A DNA stretch of 64,000 nt, from NCBI GenBank assembly GCA_020086605.1, contig JACBWW010000008.1, positions 18,029,730 to 18,093,729 on the forward strand, written 5' to 3'. Positions 36,201-49,293 of this stretch are shown here, piece by piece. The DNA comes from Lanius collurio. Lineage: Eukaryota > Chordata > Aves > Passeriformes > Laniidae. The notes below the pieces were generated by a model that worked only from the letters and a program-made list of their open reading frames with translations, had not been told where the DNA came from and ran no database searches. Position numbers and translations under genes: made by a program. Numbering within the stretch: the first letter of the stretch is position 1; each line of letters starts with the position of its first letter.

Positions 36201-36950
36201 GATAAGAGTTTAGGAGCCAATTATTTTTCATAGTAGTAGAAAAAGATAACTGTTAAAAATGCTTACAAAGGCATTTTAGTGGACTTTTCAGTCAGAATCT
36301 TAAAATCAGTATGAAGCAGTACTTGAAAAGTTTTAAAAGTTGTAGTCTTTTTTCCCAAAGATCATCTTTTTCCTGTTCTGAGTCAGGCACTATTCTTAAT
36401 TAAAACAAGAATTATTTCACCTAGGTTAGATGTTGCCTTCTATATGGGACTACCTATGTCCCCTAGTTTAATGAAATGTAAGTCTTTCCCCTCTCCTCTT
36501 GCCTGGCTATTAGTAAGATTCAATTTAAAATGTCTCTCGCATTGGGTAAATTCTTCAGCATTTTACGACATTGACAAATACACTCACTAAAGCATTTAAA
36601 AGTTTGTCCCTAAAGTTTGTAGGTAATTTTCATAAAACAATTTCTTTATTTATAAATAAAATTAAGTATGAATAAGTATCTCTTTATTTAGGCCCCCTAT
36701 GATATTAATAACGCAGATGTTATTGATCTAACAAATTGCAAATGCATTCTTACACTGGCTTATCGGAGCAAGACTAGTTCCAGCTGTTAAAGGAAAAAGA
36801 TTCAAAAAAGTGGTACCTTCTTGAGTTCATTGTTAGCCTGGGAGAATGAAGCACTTCTTTGTGCTAATGTTTGCAGGAAACTCAGTAAATGCAAAGCTAT
36901 GGTTCAGCCATTGACAAAGGCTGCTTTGTAAGGTTGTGGTTTGGCATTGT
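33236..36950. other. Gene-poor region
   Basis: 3.7 kb of AT-rich sequence with an (AC)n run at about 35232-35251. The frames around 34205 and 34843 have no splice or homology support. Confidence 0.55.
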
Positions 36951-37115
36951 CTTTGTGTTTTGTTTTGGGGTTTTTGTTTTTTTTTTTTGGTTTGTGGGTG
37001 TGGGGTTTTTTTTTGTTTGTTTGGGTTTTTTTGGGTTTTGGGTTTTTTTGGGAGATTTTTTTTCTGAGTTTTTTTTTTGGAGGGGGTGGGGAGTTGTTTT
37101 TTTTTTTTTTTTTTG
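36950..37115 (+). repeat. Strongly G/T-skewed low-complexity tract
   Basis: About 165 bp in which the + strand is almost only G and T, with repeated runs of GGG separated by T tracts (ggggtttttg, gggtttttttggg). It gives long artefactual Phe/Gly/Val frames. Confidence 0.95.
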
Positions 37116-37625
37116 TCTTTAATAGCTCCTGAACTTAATGAGTTGTATGACAGAGGAATTATGCAAGAATGTGTCTAGTGCTGAAAAGTGCCTGATAGTC
37201 AAGTGAATACACTTTAAATGTCAGTTGGCTAGAAAACACTAACATTTTTATTGCCAAGTTACTTGAACAATATTTTTTTTAAAGTGGAAAAGATACAGGG
37301 CTCTTCCATTGTGACACCTAAAAAGGTTATAATATAAATTGCGTATAAATACCCAGATGCATTTCAACACTGAAGATTTTGCCTCATTTTTTAAAAGACC
37401 AAGTAATACTAATGAAAAAAACTCATATTCTGTACCAGAAATGAAACATATTTCTAAAGGGGCTCACAAACCAATTCATTACATTATACTTTATCTGTAA
37501 ATGAAATCTTTTCCTTCCTGGAATATTTCTTGAAGAGCAATTTTCTTGAACATGAGAAATGGAAGGTTATTTAAACTTTTACATTGGACATACAATAACT
37601 TTATGAACATTTATATATCTTTAAG
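37116..37625. other. Spacer
   Basis: AT-rich, nothing recognised. Confidence 0.5.
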
Positions 37626-38200
37626 TATGTTTGGATTGGGGAACAAGATGCTGGAAAGAAGAGCTGTGGAAAGGGACCTGGTGGTTGAACATGAGTCAGC
37701 AGTGCCCTGGCAGCCAGGAGGGCCAAGCGTGTCCTGGGGGACATGAGGCACAGCATGGCCAGCAGGGCAAGGGAGGGGACTGTCCCCTCTGCTCTGCACT
37801 GGGGCAGCCTCACCTCCAGTGCTGGGGGCAGCTTTGGCACCACAATATAAAAAAACATTAAACTATTAGACACAGTCAAAAGGAGGGACAGACACTGATC
37901 TCTGCTCTCATGGGCAGTGAACAGACTCAAGGGAATGGCCTGAAGTTGTGTCAGAGGAGGTTTAGGTTGAATATCACGAAAAATTTCTTTACCCAGAGGG
38001 TGACTGTACATTGGTACACACTCTCCAGAGAGGTGGTCACAGCACCAAGCCTGAAAGAGTTCAAGAAGTGTTTGGAAAATGCTCTCAGGCACATGGTGTG
38101 ACTCTTGGGATGTCCTATGTAGTGCCAGGATTTGGACTTATTGATCTTCTGGGTCCCTTCCAAATCAGGATGAGTCCCTTCCAACTTCTGTGATTCTAAG
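37626..38200 (+). mobile_element. CR1 LINE 3' fragment
   Basis: Begins with the CR1 C-terminal region (a frame with LVVEHESAVPWQPGGPSVSW, equivalent to the HESQQCALAA-type stretch of the family) and continues through FTQRVTVHWYTLSREVVTAP (about 37985-38045) to the end, gtgattctaagc, near 38195. Confidence 0.85.
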
Positions 38201-39582
38201 CACTTAACTTTGAGCATGTAATCACAAACCAACTTTTTGAGTTTGTTGCCTTTTAATTTTAGTACATGTCCACCAGTTGTGGGTTTTTTGGGGGGGGGAA
38301 ACATGTTTTCTGTTATCCAAAGGCAGCTAATATAATGTTTTTCTTCAATCGCTTTTTGTATATAGGATGCTCACACCTCTAAACTCTATGGTAGCCCTTT
38401 CCCATTTCCCATTTATGATGTATCTTCTTGATTACTGAGTGGCCAGAACTGAAGAGATGAGAAAATGAAGAGGCACTGATTTCTTAGTTCTTACTCCATT
38501 CTTTCCCAAAGTCAATTTAACGTTCTCTCTGACATTTGGCAGCTTGTACATTTGTGCCAATTGTTTCATTACGTTGTCACATTACTAGCTTTTTAGGATA
38601 CACAGATGTGACCACAAACTGGTTTTGACTCATGACTGGCTGAGCCTATAGAATGCAGTTGGCATAACATACTGCTCTCTGTTTAAATAAGATTTGCTTA
38701 CTTTTGTTGCTGGGTGAATATGCAAAGACGTCCTGGATGCTTTGCAAGCCTTTACTTGTGGCTTGCAATATATTTTATGGGCAATGTGATCACCAGTGAA
38801 CCACCAACCACTTTGAACTGTAATACAAAAATCATCATTGTTATCAGTTTGTATACTTTTCTCAAATTATCATAAAACAATCTGGTTCAGCAATATATAT
38901 CAGTTTACTCTGTAAATACAGCTTTCTTAGAAACGTATGACAGTTAATTAAATTTCTTTTTTTGATATCTGTATATTTCAGAAGTTGCCATATTATTTTG
39001 GTTTTTAAAAATGTGACTTTTTTCCTGTTAGCTCAGAGGATGGACAATGGCTGCCTAGGACTACCCACTTGTTACTTCTTGCCTTGTCAGACAAATCTGT
39101 GTGAATCTGTTTAAATATCAAGGTCATACAAGTTTTTTTTGTGTGTGATTTCTATAACTTCTTTGTTATAGATTTCTGGTTTTGTGTGTATTTGGTTTAG
39201 TTTTGCTATATCCTGACCCTTCTTCCTGACCCTGGATATTGTAGCTGAGGTGCTTAAGGCACAGCCTAGGGTAATTGAGTAACATTCTCCATACTGTATC
39301 AATTTATTTTGAAGGAGTCTTCTGTTTTTTTCTTGCTACTATAAAAAACAGGCCATAGAAGGATGGTTGAAATTTTCAGTGATTACAGAAATTGGTGTTT
39401 TGTAGTACAAGATAATTAACATTCATGAAATAGTATGAAAATTTCTCCTCATATTGACTAGAAATTACAGTATCTTACATTATTTTTGTGTCTGTGTGTC
39501 TGTAGTAAAATGTTTCCTGTTAGGAGTAAAGATAAGGAACCAGTCATGACTATATGGTTGCTGCTCATGTTGTGTGCATAAT
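38201..39582. other. Spacer
   Basis: AT-rich unique-looking sequence with a short G run (38290-38298). No gene was recognised. Confidence 0.5.
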
Positions 39583-39907
39583 TGTTGCGGTGGACCCCCC
39601 TGGGCCCGCCCCCCCCGGCCGGGTCCCTGCCATGTGACTGAGTCGGGTCTGTCTGATGTTCCAGCAGCCCGGGCTCTGATCTGGTTGGTTGTTAATCCCA
39701 GCTCCACCCTTGGTATCCCTTTTCCCCCCTGTCTGTGACAAACCCAGCAGGACGGAAAGCCCCGCCCTCTTACCCCGGCCAACGCTCACCCAGGTTGGTG
39801 CTCTGTCCCCCCCAGGACAGAGGGAATAAATGACTTAACATCAAAAAGGAGGTTTGAGCTATATTTCTCTTCTCAACTTCTGCTTCTGGTGGTAGCTGTC
39901 CCTGACA
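39583..39907 (+). mobile_element. Probable solo LTR (ERVK-like, about 325 bp)
   Basis: A compact GC-rich block in AT-rich DNA, starting TGTTGCGGTGGACCCC and ending CCCTGACA. The segment gggaataaatgacttaacatc (39823 onward) closely resembles the AATAAA neighbourhood of the LTRs at 18.4 and 20.7 kb. It also shares ctggttggttgt- and gggtctgtctg-like pieces with them. Target duplication was not found, so the ends are approximate. Confidence 0.55.
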
Positions 39908-40084
39908 TTGTCTTAAAGTGGAGCTGCACAGTCGAGGGATATTTAGGCTGTTTATGAATGGTTTAAGGTATTCCAAGACATAAAGAGGCAAGCTCACCAC
40001 AAAATTAAGCAGTGGACAAGCTAGCCAACCACCAGACGTAATCTTCAGAATAAGTTGTTTTCTGTTGCTTTATATAATTCTCCA

Positions 40085-41106
40085 GTGTAGTGAGTTGATC
40101 CTGGTTGGATGCCAGGTGCCCATCAAAGCCTCTCTGTCACACCCCTCCTCATCTGTAGGTGGGACAGGAAATATAACTAAAGTTTCATAGGTTAAGATAA
40201 AATCAGAGAGGGAGAACTCAGCAATTACCATCACAGAGAAAGGAAACTGGACTTGAGGAAATGAATTTAATTTATTATTAAAGTAGTATAATGAGAAACA
40301 AAACCAAGCTCTAAAATATCTTCCCCCCACTGCCCCATTTTTCCTGTGTTTGACTTCCCTCCAGAATTTGCTACCTCCTCCCTTGCAGCAATGCGCCGGG
40401 AATGGACAATAAGAACTATGGTCAGGAGCTCTGCTACTCCTTCATCCTCATACTCTTCCCTCACTGCTCCAGTGTGCACCCTCCTATGTGGCTGCAGTTC
40501 TTCATGAACTGTTCCAGTATGTGTTCCTCCAACTAGGTGCAGTCCATCATTAACAGCCTGCTCCAGTGTGGTTTCCCTGAAGAGTCATCAGTCCTGCCAG
40601 CAAACCTGCTGCAGCATGGGCTTCTCTCTCAGGGTCACAGGTCCTGCAGAGAGCCTCTTCCAGAATGTGTGTTCCATGGAGTCACAGCCTCCTCTGGCTG
40701 TCCACCAGCTCTGGTGTGGGGCCCTCCGTGGGCTGCAGGTGGATTTCAGCTCCACTATGGATCCTTATGGGTTATGGTGGAATCCTCACCCTGGTGCACC
40801 TGGAGCACCTCCTCCCGCTCCTTCTCCACTGACCTTGATGTCTGTAGGGCTGTTTCTCCCTTATATCTAAGATGCTCCTCCCCCAGCTGCTGTTGTGCAG
40901 GTTTTTTTTCCCCCTTCTTAATTACGTTATCCCAGAGGCACTACCACCAATGCTCATGCACTCAGTGTTGGCCAGCAGCTGTTCTGTCTTGGAGCTGGTG
41001 GGCACTGGTGGGATTCATGGAGCATAGGGAAAGCTTCCAGCATCTTCTTATGGAAGCCACCCCTGTAGCCCTTTACTACTAAAACCTGTCCCTGTAAACC
41101 AGTACA
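40085..41106 (+). mobile_element. Solo ERVL-type LTR (about 1.0 kb)
   Basis: Starts TGTAGTGAGTTGATCCTGG and ends CTGTAAACCAGTACA, matching the layout of a very common bird ERVL LTR (early gccaggtgcccatcaaagc, later repeated ctgctccagtgtg motifs, terminal aaacc...aca). The 5 bp before (tccag) and after (tctag) differ by one base and are a plausible 5-bp target duplication, the size made by ERVL integrases. It is a solo LTR with no internal region. The open frames inside are not genes. Confidence 0.85.
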
Positions 41107-43590
41107 TCTAGAAATTTCAGATCACCTAAAATACTACTTCAAAGCTTTTTTTGCAGCCTTACACAGGGGTTTAATCTATTGTTCTTCCCTGTTCACTGAC
41201 TAAATATTTGTATGTGAATGGCAGCTGCAGGACACTGATGAACTGCTTTTAAATACTGGACACTTGGTTTGGCCCTGAAATATGTTTTTGGCCTGGAGGT
41301 CAGCTCATTTTGCTTTGCAAACACAAAAATTATCAGTTACATTGTTCTCAAACCTTTAGATGAGTAGTGTGTTAAGAGGAATTGTCTCAGAATGGAAAAT
41401 GAAAAGAAAGTTCAGAATATGATTGGTAGTGTGATAACTTATGAAAATTGAGATTTCTTCCTGTTCTCCAGCTCCAAGTAACCATACTGCAGGGAAACAT
41501 TAAATTGGAATGTACACTTTGTCTTCTACAATGCTTGGTCTTTGTTTCAGAGATCTGATAGAACATAGTGAGTTACAATTTCATGGGAATATTTTTAAGC
41601 ACTTTTATCACATGAAGCTAAAATATTTACAATAGGAAATGGTTGCAATTCCAAATGTGTCATATTTTTTTTAAGGAAGATAAACTATTTACATATATTT
41701 ACCAAGGAGAGAGACATACAATGGAGAGATAAACAGGTCAGCTAGATATATGGTCTTAAAGGCCAAAGAACTATTTTAAGTGGCTATTTTGAGTCTTAAA
41801 AAACGGCTTAGAATTTTTGAATTAATGTGTATGAATTTATGTTCTTAAATTGAGTTGAATGCCTTGTGTTATCCATGTGAAACAGGGTTTTCATCACATC
41901 TCTTAACTTTTTTGCTCTTCAGCTTCCAATAACAGTCTGAACTAGTAATTCTTGCACTCATCCAACTCTATAAAGATCAGATTGGTGCCTGCACTTTCAG
42001 TGTCTCCTGTCAAATACCTTGTCATGCTTTTGGACATGAAACAGGGTTAAAGGTTTAATACCAGACTTAACCAATGGTCTTCCTTACTAATAAAGCTTCA
42101 GATTTCATTTAGGGGCTGACCACACAGATGCCCTGAAGACTAATTTCTCCCACTCAACCTGTGCTCAAATGTAAAGGTCAAGTTCTCATTGTATGTTACA
42201 ATAAAACAGAACTAGTCATTATTCTATAATAAAACAAAACTAGTCATTATTCCATCTCTCAAGTGGGATGAACAGATTTCAGTTCCAACTGTGACAGAGA
42301 GAATCTGCAAGAATATAATACTTTCTCAAGACTTTAGCTAGTACACTGTCTCTAAAAATGAACAACACTGAATCCAGGAACTTAATAACTTTGGTGAATT
42401 TAATAACCTTTAAAAAAAAAAATTTATCACAAGGATGGTTGAGTAACTGAAAGCACCAGGAAGACAACTATTAAGACTGCTGCTTGCCCGCCAAAGCAAC
42501 TTACATTAACAGGGAAAAATAATATAAGTGCCCAAAAGATCTACCAAAAAGTTCAGACTCAGCAAAAATGTAACAGTAATGATGTAGCTTGTAAGTTACT
42601 TATTCCAAGCTTAAAAAGAGAAATACATGGAATTTCTGAAAGTGACCTTCAGTTTCAAATAAAAGTCCTTCTATCTATGGTTCAAATTGCTGGTCCTTTA
42701 GTGTAAATCAAATATTTTGACTGATACAGTGCAGCAAGAGGTTTTCTCTTATTTTATAACTATAGAAGAAGGTATGTTTTGGTTTTGGCCATCCCACTCT
42801 GATATAAGGGAAAAGAGAATGAGGATGCATGAGAACATCTTTCTGTTCTACAAAGAGTACAAGTAGAGAATTGTTTGATGGGTAGGACATTTTTTTTCAT
42901 TCAGTATAGGGTATATATCAATTTACTATGTAAAGAATATACTTATGCCAATACAGAAGTTGGCCATGTAGCCATATTGAGAATATTGGGTGGGCTTCCA
43001 CATGAGAAATAAATAAAAAGACCAGCAAATATCAGGAGAATAGATGGTGGAGGAGTAGAATTGATATCTAGAATATAATGAGAGAGAATAAGGAACAATT
43101 ATTCATCTTCAAATCGAAAAACTGGGAATCATCAACTGACCTTTGGGTGAGGTATCACATATGGAACTAAAAAATGTGGGTTTTAATAGGCTCTGGTTAA
43201 TCTGTGGACTTCTTTCTGGCAAGTTCCTGTAGGTGCTGAAGGCTTATGTGGATTTAAAATGGGACAATAAAATAATAGAAGAAAATAATTGGGAGTTACT
43301 ATAATCCATGATATTTTGTCTTGGTGCATTGCTGATCCGCCACTTGCTGAAACACTCAAATGCATTCTGGAGAGTAGTTTTTCACATGTTCACTGTTTTA
43401 TTGGCATTTTCTACTTGCTCATGTGAGAGAGGATCCCACACTCTTTGAAACTTAGATTTGATGTGTGTGGCCATTCTTACCATATAGCTGCTATGGAAAT
43501 TAGTGAGGTTTCAGTCTAAAGCAATTTCAGAGCTTTTATCTTCTGTAGAATATTATAGACCAGACTGTTTCAGATGGAAGGAACCTACAA
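41107..43590. other. Spacer with a short tandem duplication
   Basis: AT-rich sequence. A 24-bp unit (ataaaacagaactagtcatt...) occurs at 42201-42224 and again at 42229-42252 with one change. No gene was recognised. Confidence 0.6.
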
Positions 43591-44520
43591 CTCTAGTGTA
43601 ACCAGTGGTGTCCCCTAGGGCTTAGTGTAGCGCCAAGTCCTGTTCAATACCTTTATTGATGACCTGGATGGTGAAAGGATTGAGTAAATAAGTAACTTCA
43701 TGGACAACACCAAGTAGAGTGGGAGTGTCAATCTGCTGAAGAGTAGGCTCTGCAAAAGGGGGTTGGAGAAGTGAGATAGATAGGGCAAGATGTACAGTGT
43801 GAGGTTCAACAAGACCAAGTGAAAAGACCAATACTTTGGGCACAACAATGCCAGGCAGCACTACTGGCAGGGAGAAGAGTGGCTGGAAAGCTTCCCAGCA
43901 GAAAATGACCCGGAGGTCCTTACTGACAGTGCCTGAACATGAGCCAGTGTGTGCCCAAGTGGCCAAAAAGGCCAATGGCATCCTGGCCTGGATCAGCAAT
44001 TAGTGTGGCCAGCAGGACTAGGGAAGTAATTTTCCTGCTCTACTTGACACTGGTCAAGCCACACCTTGAGTCCAGTTCTGGGCCCCTCCGTTCAGGAATG
44101 GCATTGAGATGCTGGGTTGAGTCTAGAGAAGGGCAACGGAGCTGTGGAAGGGTCTGAAGAGTGAGTCCTGTGAGGAGTGGCTGAGGGAGCTCGGATTTTT
44201 TATCCTGGAGAAAAGGGGGCTCAGGTGAGACCTTATCACCTTCTTGAAAGGAGGCTGTAGTCAGCTTGTAGTCTCTTCTCCCAGGTAACAAGTGACAGGA
44301 AGAGAGGACATAGCCCGAAGCTGTTCCAGGGCATGTTCAGGTTGGACATGAGGAGGAATTTCTTCACAGAAAGGGTGATTAAGCATTGGAATGGGCTGCC
44401 CAGGTGGTGGAGACACTGTCCCTGAAGGTGTTTAAGGAAAGACTGGATGTGGCCCTTAATGCTGTGGCCTTCTTGACAGTGTCGTGGTGTTCGGTGGTAC
44501 TTGATGATCACAGAGCTCTT
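43591..44520 (+). mobile_element. CR1 LINE fragment (reverse transcriptase end to 3' region)
   Basis: The + strand shows the CR1 region after the FADD box and the C-terminal SQCVPKWPKRPMASWPGSAI and SRTREVIFLLYLTLVKPHLE stretches (about 43940-44080), then the 3' region (aggaatttcttcacagaaag, ggctgcccaggtggtggag) ending near 44520. Frames are interrupted. Confidence 0.9.
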
Positions 44521-44539
44521 TTTCAATATAATTGAGTCA

Positions 44540-45160
44540 TTCTGTGAACAATCACCCAGTCCAGTTGGCTGACCACTTCAGGGGTGACCAAAAGCTGCAG
44601 CTTTATCCAAGTGCCTCTTAAACACTGACAGTCTGGGGCCATCAACTAACTCTCCAATAAGCCTATTCTAGGATATGACAAATCTCTTGCTAAAGAAATG
44701 CTTGCTAATGTACAGTCTAAAACTGTCCTGGTTTAACTTTGAAGCTTTCTCACACATCACAGAATCACAGAACTGGTACGGTTCAAAGGGACCACTGGAG
44801 ATCAACTAGTCCACCCTCCCTTCTCAAGCAGGGTCCCCCAGAGTGCACTGCTTAGGACTGTATTCAGATGATTTTGAATGTCTCCAAAGAGGGAGACTCC
44901 ACAGCCTTTCCAGACACCAGGGAGAAGAGATCAGCACCTGTGTCTCAGGTTCCTCTCAGGAAGGGTAGACAGCAATGAGGTCATTGCTCAGCCTCCTTGT
45001 CTAAACTAGACAAGCCCAAAGCCCTCAGCTTCTCCTTGTAGGACATTCTTACCAGCCCTCTCACCAGTCTTCTTGCTTTCCTCTGGATGCATTTGAGTAC
45101 TTTAATGTCCTTAAATTGTGGGGCCCAGAACCACACACAGTGCTCAAGGTGAGGATATTT
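44540..45160 (-). mobile_element. CR1-like LINE fragment(s), reverse orientation
   Basis: The plus strand reads cacagaatcacagaactggt...gggaccactggagatcaact, the reverse complement of a CR1 3' end, then continues through a reversed CR1 3' region to about 45160 (agaaccacacacagtgctca). The stretch 44540-44755 has a similar reversed CR1 flavour (a separate, older piece). It faces the CR1 at 43591-44520. Confidence 0.75.
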
Positions 45161-48100
45161 ACAGATTTATTGAAACTTACATATGAAGACGGAAAGTCAT
45201 TGCCTTTCTTTGGGAGAAGAGTAAGAGGACACAAAATTTTCTCTCCAAAATTTTCAACTCTATGAAACTCTGACCAGAATAGGCTGTGTATGATCTACAT
45301 CTAGGCAGGGAATGTACTGTGATGGCTTTAAAGAAGGATGAATTGGGCAGAATGTGCTTTAAACCACAACTCAGCTTGCAGGCTATTGCTTTTTATGAGC
45401 TGAGCAAGAGAGAAAAGTTGAAAGGCAGAGCCAGCATTGTTTTGCCTGTCACAGGCTTGATTGTGGTTTAAAGATGACACTGGTAGTTCTTAAAAACTAT
45501 TTCATGCTCTTAAGACACTTATTTTCAGTTGGTGTTTTGCAACCTACAGTGTGACCTGCTCTGCTTACAACTTGATTGCCTAATATTTCCCACCAGAGAG
45601 AAGACTCTTCCTCTTCAATCTATTACATCCTTGTTCACAACACTTGTTTGAGAAAAAGAATACCAAGACTGAGAGAAATGTTTTGTTTAGGGCTTTTTTT
45701 CTCTACTCACCCAAATCTTACCCAGATCTAGCCAAGCAATCTGAAGTATTTAATTGCCAGGTTTTTTTTGAGAAAAAAGAAAAAGGCACTGTGCTAAAAT
45801 AACTGCACATATGAACTCAGTCAGCTGGGTTCACACTGCTGCTGCCAGAGTGACAGCTGCTGCTACACTGAGAATATCTGAGACTGCCAGAGGGGGCGAG
45901 AAGGAAGACTGGGGCAAGAGTCCAGCCCCTTACAGATTTGTCGCCGCCATTGAACTTGTGGGACTCCCAAAAAAGGTGAAGTGCAGATGGTTTTTTTATT
46001 CCCCCTCCTCTTCTCCTTTGACTTTAAACTTTACTTTCTTCCTGACAGCCTTGCACTTCTCCCTTCTCTCTCCCAGTGACTTCATGGGGGTCTCAGAAAC
46101 TACTATTTTTTCTCTGCTGCTAATACCACACTGCATGGATATTCTGACTCATGCCACTTGTGGGAATTACACTAGGCAGAAAACATGCTGGTTTAATCTT
46201 CTCCACTCTTTTGTACCTGGTTGTATTTATAGGAGATCAACGTACTTTGAGTATTTCTACTTTACCCAACTGGAAGCAATGAAGGAAAAGCCTGATGTTC
46301 CTAGCTTAAGACAGGGAGAGAGGTAATGGCAGAAGTTCATTCTTCAGTATTCATTCTCACTCCTTGAGAGCCAGTGCTTGGCCTCGGTGGTCCATCCATG
46401 CCAACAGGCCACTAAGTTCCTGGGCTTGTCAGTAATATCTTTAAATGGTAACTGTGCTTCAGTGCTTACTCTGCTGCATAGGCCAGCAGCTGTCAGTTCT
46501 CCCTAACCATCACTGATGTTTTACTGTGGCAGATGTAATGCACAGTGTTTTTTTCTGAGTATAAACTTAGGAAGCTACATACTAATCACTTTCTTCCTAT
46601 CAAGAAAAGCCTCCTCTGAAAATACTGTACAAAATTCTTCAGTTTCAGAAATTAGTCTGAGACGTTGGAAAGGCCAGGTTTTAGAGTTTCATAGCTAGTT
46701 TCTAAAACAGTTGCAATCCCTTCTCAAAGGAGGACAAACTTCCTTACTTCTGGTACTTGAATGCATCAATTTTGTGTGTAACTGTACAGCTGCCATTTTT
46801 AAACTTTCTAGTACCTAGATTGGTTCTCAATGCAAACAAGTTATAGTACAATCAGATTTTTCTGGGAGTATAAAAATAGAAGCTTTGTAGGGCTTCTGCA
46901 GCTGTATATTCACAAGGTTTGTAAACAGGGTGGTAAACATATGGGGTCTGGTAGGTGCTGAACTTCAGTTAGCTGCTTTCTTAGCATATCTGGCATATGT
47001 CTGAGCATAAGGTTTATTATTCTTTTAAAGACATGCTCTCTTAGTCTCTTGGAGACAGTTTCTTCATTCCTAACCAGATGTTACTAGTTACTATGGAGAA
47101 AATTAGTTCTTTGGATTATGGAGTTTCTCTTCCATCTCTTTATCTTTATTTCTTACCTCTTTGGGAGAAAGAATCTGTCTAAAAGAAAACAGATATTTTT
47201 AATACACGTCTGTCTCCGGTGAGTCTGTCTCTTGAGCTTCCTGTGTATCTGTATGAGTCTGTAGTTCTCTAGCTAATGAGACTTCTAATGTTGTCCTCAT
47301 ATCTTCTGCTCTTTCTGGAATAATTTTATTACTTTTCTCCCTTCATGTACCAGTCTTTGTGGGTGAACTGATTTCCCTTGCCTCCAGCCTCTCCTTAGTC
47401 AGAACGTGACTGCTTTCCAGCAGACAAATGAGATTTAACAGTATTTCATCATTGCTGCTCTGGGATATATGTAATACAAATTTGAAAACATTAAGCTGAT
47501 CCTACACATGCAGGATGCTCAGTCCTACAGAAGCTGTTTATACAAACTCATAGCCCCATACGTAGTTTTCAAGCTGTAACTTGCTGCAGTACTTAGTGAG
47601 GGAGGTGGGTATTTGTAGCTTAAATTCTGGAGTAAGAGTCAGAATTCCATTCCAGAGTCAGTGATCATGGGAAAAGTTGCTTAAAATTGTTTCTCAACAT
47701 ATGTTAAACTGAGAGGAATTCTACACCCCTAAATTTTTTAGTAGGTGTGGTATAAATTGTGTGTGTTTCCATTCTTTGTGAAATGAGTTCTTTATCTAGG
47801 CTCTATTTAAAGGAAAAGGAAAACTTATTTTCTTTCTTTTTTATTCTTTCTTTTCTATTTCTTGGAGATAGTGGTCATGTCTTCCACATGTCTATCCCAT
47901 ATAGCTCACTTTCAAATCTGGGACACTGGGCTGAATTAGTCAGTCTGACTTAATGTAACTGTTCTATTAAAATCAGTAATAACTTGTTAGTCAGCTACTG
48001 AAATCAGAATATTTACTAAATATAAAGTTGGTTTAGAAGTTCTTTGGAGTCTTGAAGTATGTCCATTCTGAGAAAAATACAAGTATATGCTTGTAATACA

Positions 48101-49293
48101 GCATATTCTATGCAGGCTTAAGGTGTGCAAGTAATACACCCAAAATGTACAACTCTGTTCTTCCTTTATGCAGAAATCAAAATTGCTTATATTTTTTTCA
48201 TATTGAATTTGCCAGTTACTTGTGCATCTAATAGCAACTTAAGCACTGGCTGAGCTTTTTCATGAGCATCTGAAACATTAGTACAGATAAATACCTGGGT
48301 TCCTAAATGAATATATGCATATTTTCACTTTTTATTTATTTGTTTCCCCAAAAATGTGCCACGTGTGCAGTGTTTCTTCAGCTTGTTTTTTGTAGACACA
48401 TAATGTAACCTAAGGTAAAGGTCATTCTTGTTTACTGTAAGCAGGAGTTTCACATTCTTTTATATAGTGTCTTACTAAATCTTTATAGAGTTACATGCTG
48501 GATGAAGTCCTTCTGCTTCTGACGTAGGATGTGTATTCATGGATCATATGTTCCATTCCTTGCATATTTTCCATGTTTCTTTGTGTGGAGTTCAAATGAT
48601 TTCCTTCACAAAACTACCATAAAGAGTACAAAATGGTTTTATGATCTGGTGTTTGTTGGCATTGCTGCTGTATTAAATAAAATCAGCATCTGAAAACATG
48701 AACAACTTGTTTTTTTAAATACTGTATGCTTGCTTATACCTCAACTCATTCAGAACGCAGTGTTTGTTCCCCAATAGTATCAGAGCAACCTTATTCTTCA
48801 TGTAATGTTCACTAGCAGGTTATACCTGCTGATTAGTCAGATGAATAAACAGTCACAATCTCTCCTGTAGCCTTCCTGTAGATCTCTACTTCCATTGTTC
48901 ATACCTGCAATTATTAATATGCCCTAGCTTGTAGAATTTTGCTGCTGTTTTTAGAGCAGGGTGTGATAGCAATATGCTTGTCTGTCCATATATTTTATGT
49001 GTGCACTGCAAGGTGTGATTTTGTAGCTTACACAGTTAGCCCATACAGAGAAACTGGTAACAATTACTTCCGTATCAACTTCATGGATTGCAGGTAACCC
49101 TAGGAAAGCCAAGCATAAATACATTTTGTGCAAGCAAATAAATCTGTAGACATTTAAGCTGTGAATATGTTGTCATCAAAAAGAAATTTTTGGAACTGCA
49201 GGAATAAATGAGTGTGAAACCTAATGGATGAGCAGCAAAATCCAAATGGGGTTGAAAGTGCATTAAGAAAATTTATATATATAGGAGTGCAAC
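45161..49293. other. Gene-poor region
   Basis: 4.1 kb. An uninterrupted + frame at 45811-46326 (171 codons) begins in a slightly GC-richer patch, but it has no recognised domain, splice support or obvious repeat identity. The rest is AT-rich and unannotated. Confidence 0.5.

Noticed and set aside
36889..37132. Overlapping Phe/Gly/Val-rich frames resembling membrane proteins
   Set aside because: Translation of the G/T-only low-complexity tract; no gene evidence.
37601..38092. 163-codon minus-strand frame
   Set aside because: Antisense shadow of a CR1 fragment whose coding traces run on the plus strand.
40537..41082. 181-codon plus-strand open frame
   Set aside because: It lies entirely inside the solo ERVL LTR and is a by-product of its composition; solo LTRs of this type do not encode protein.
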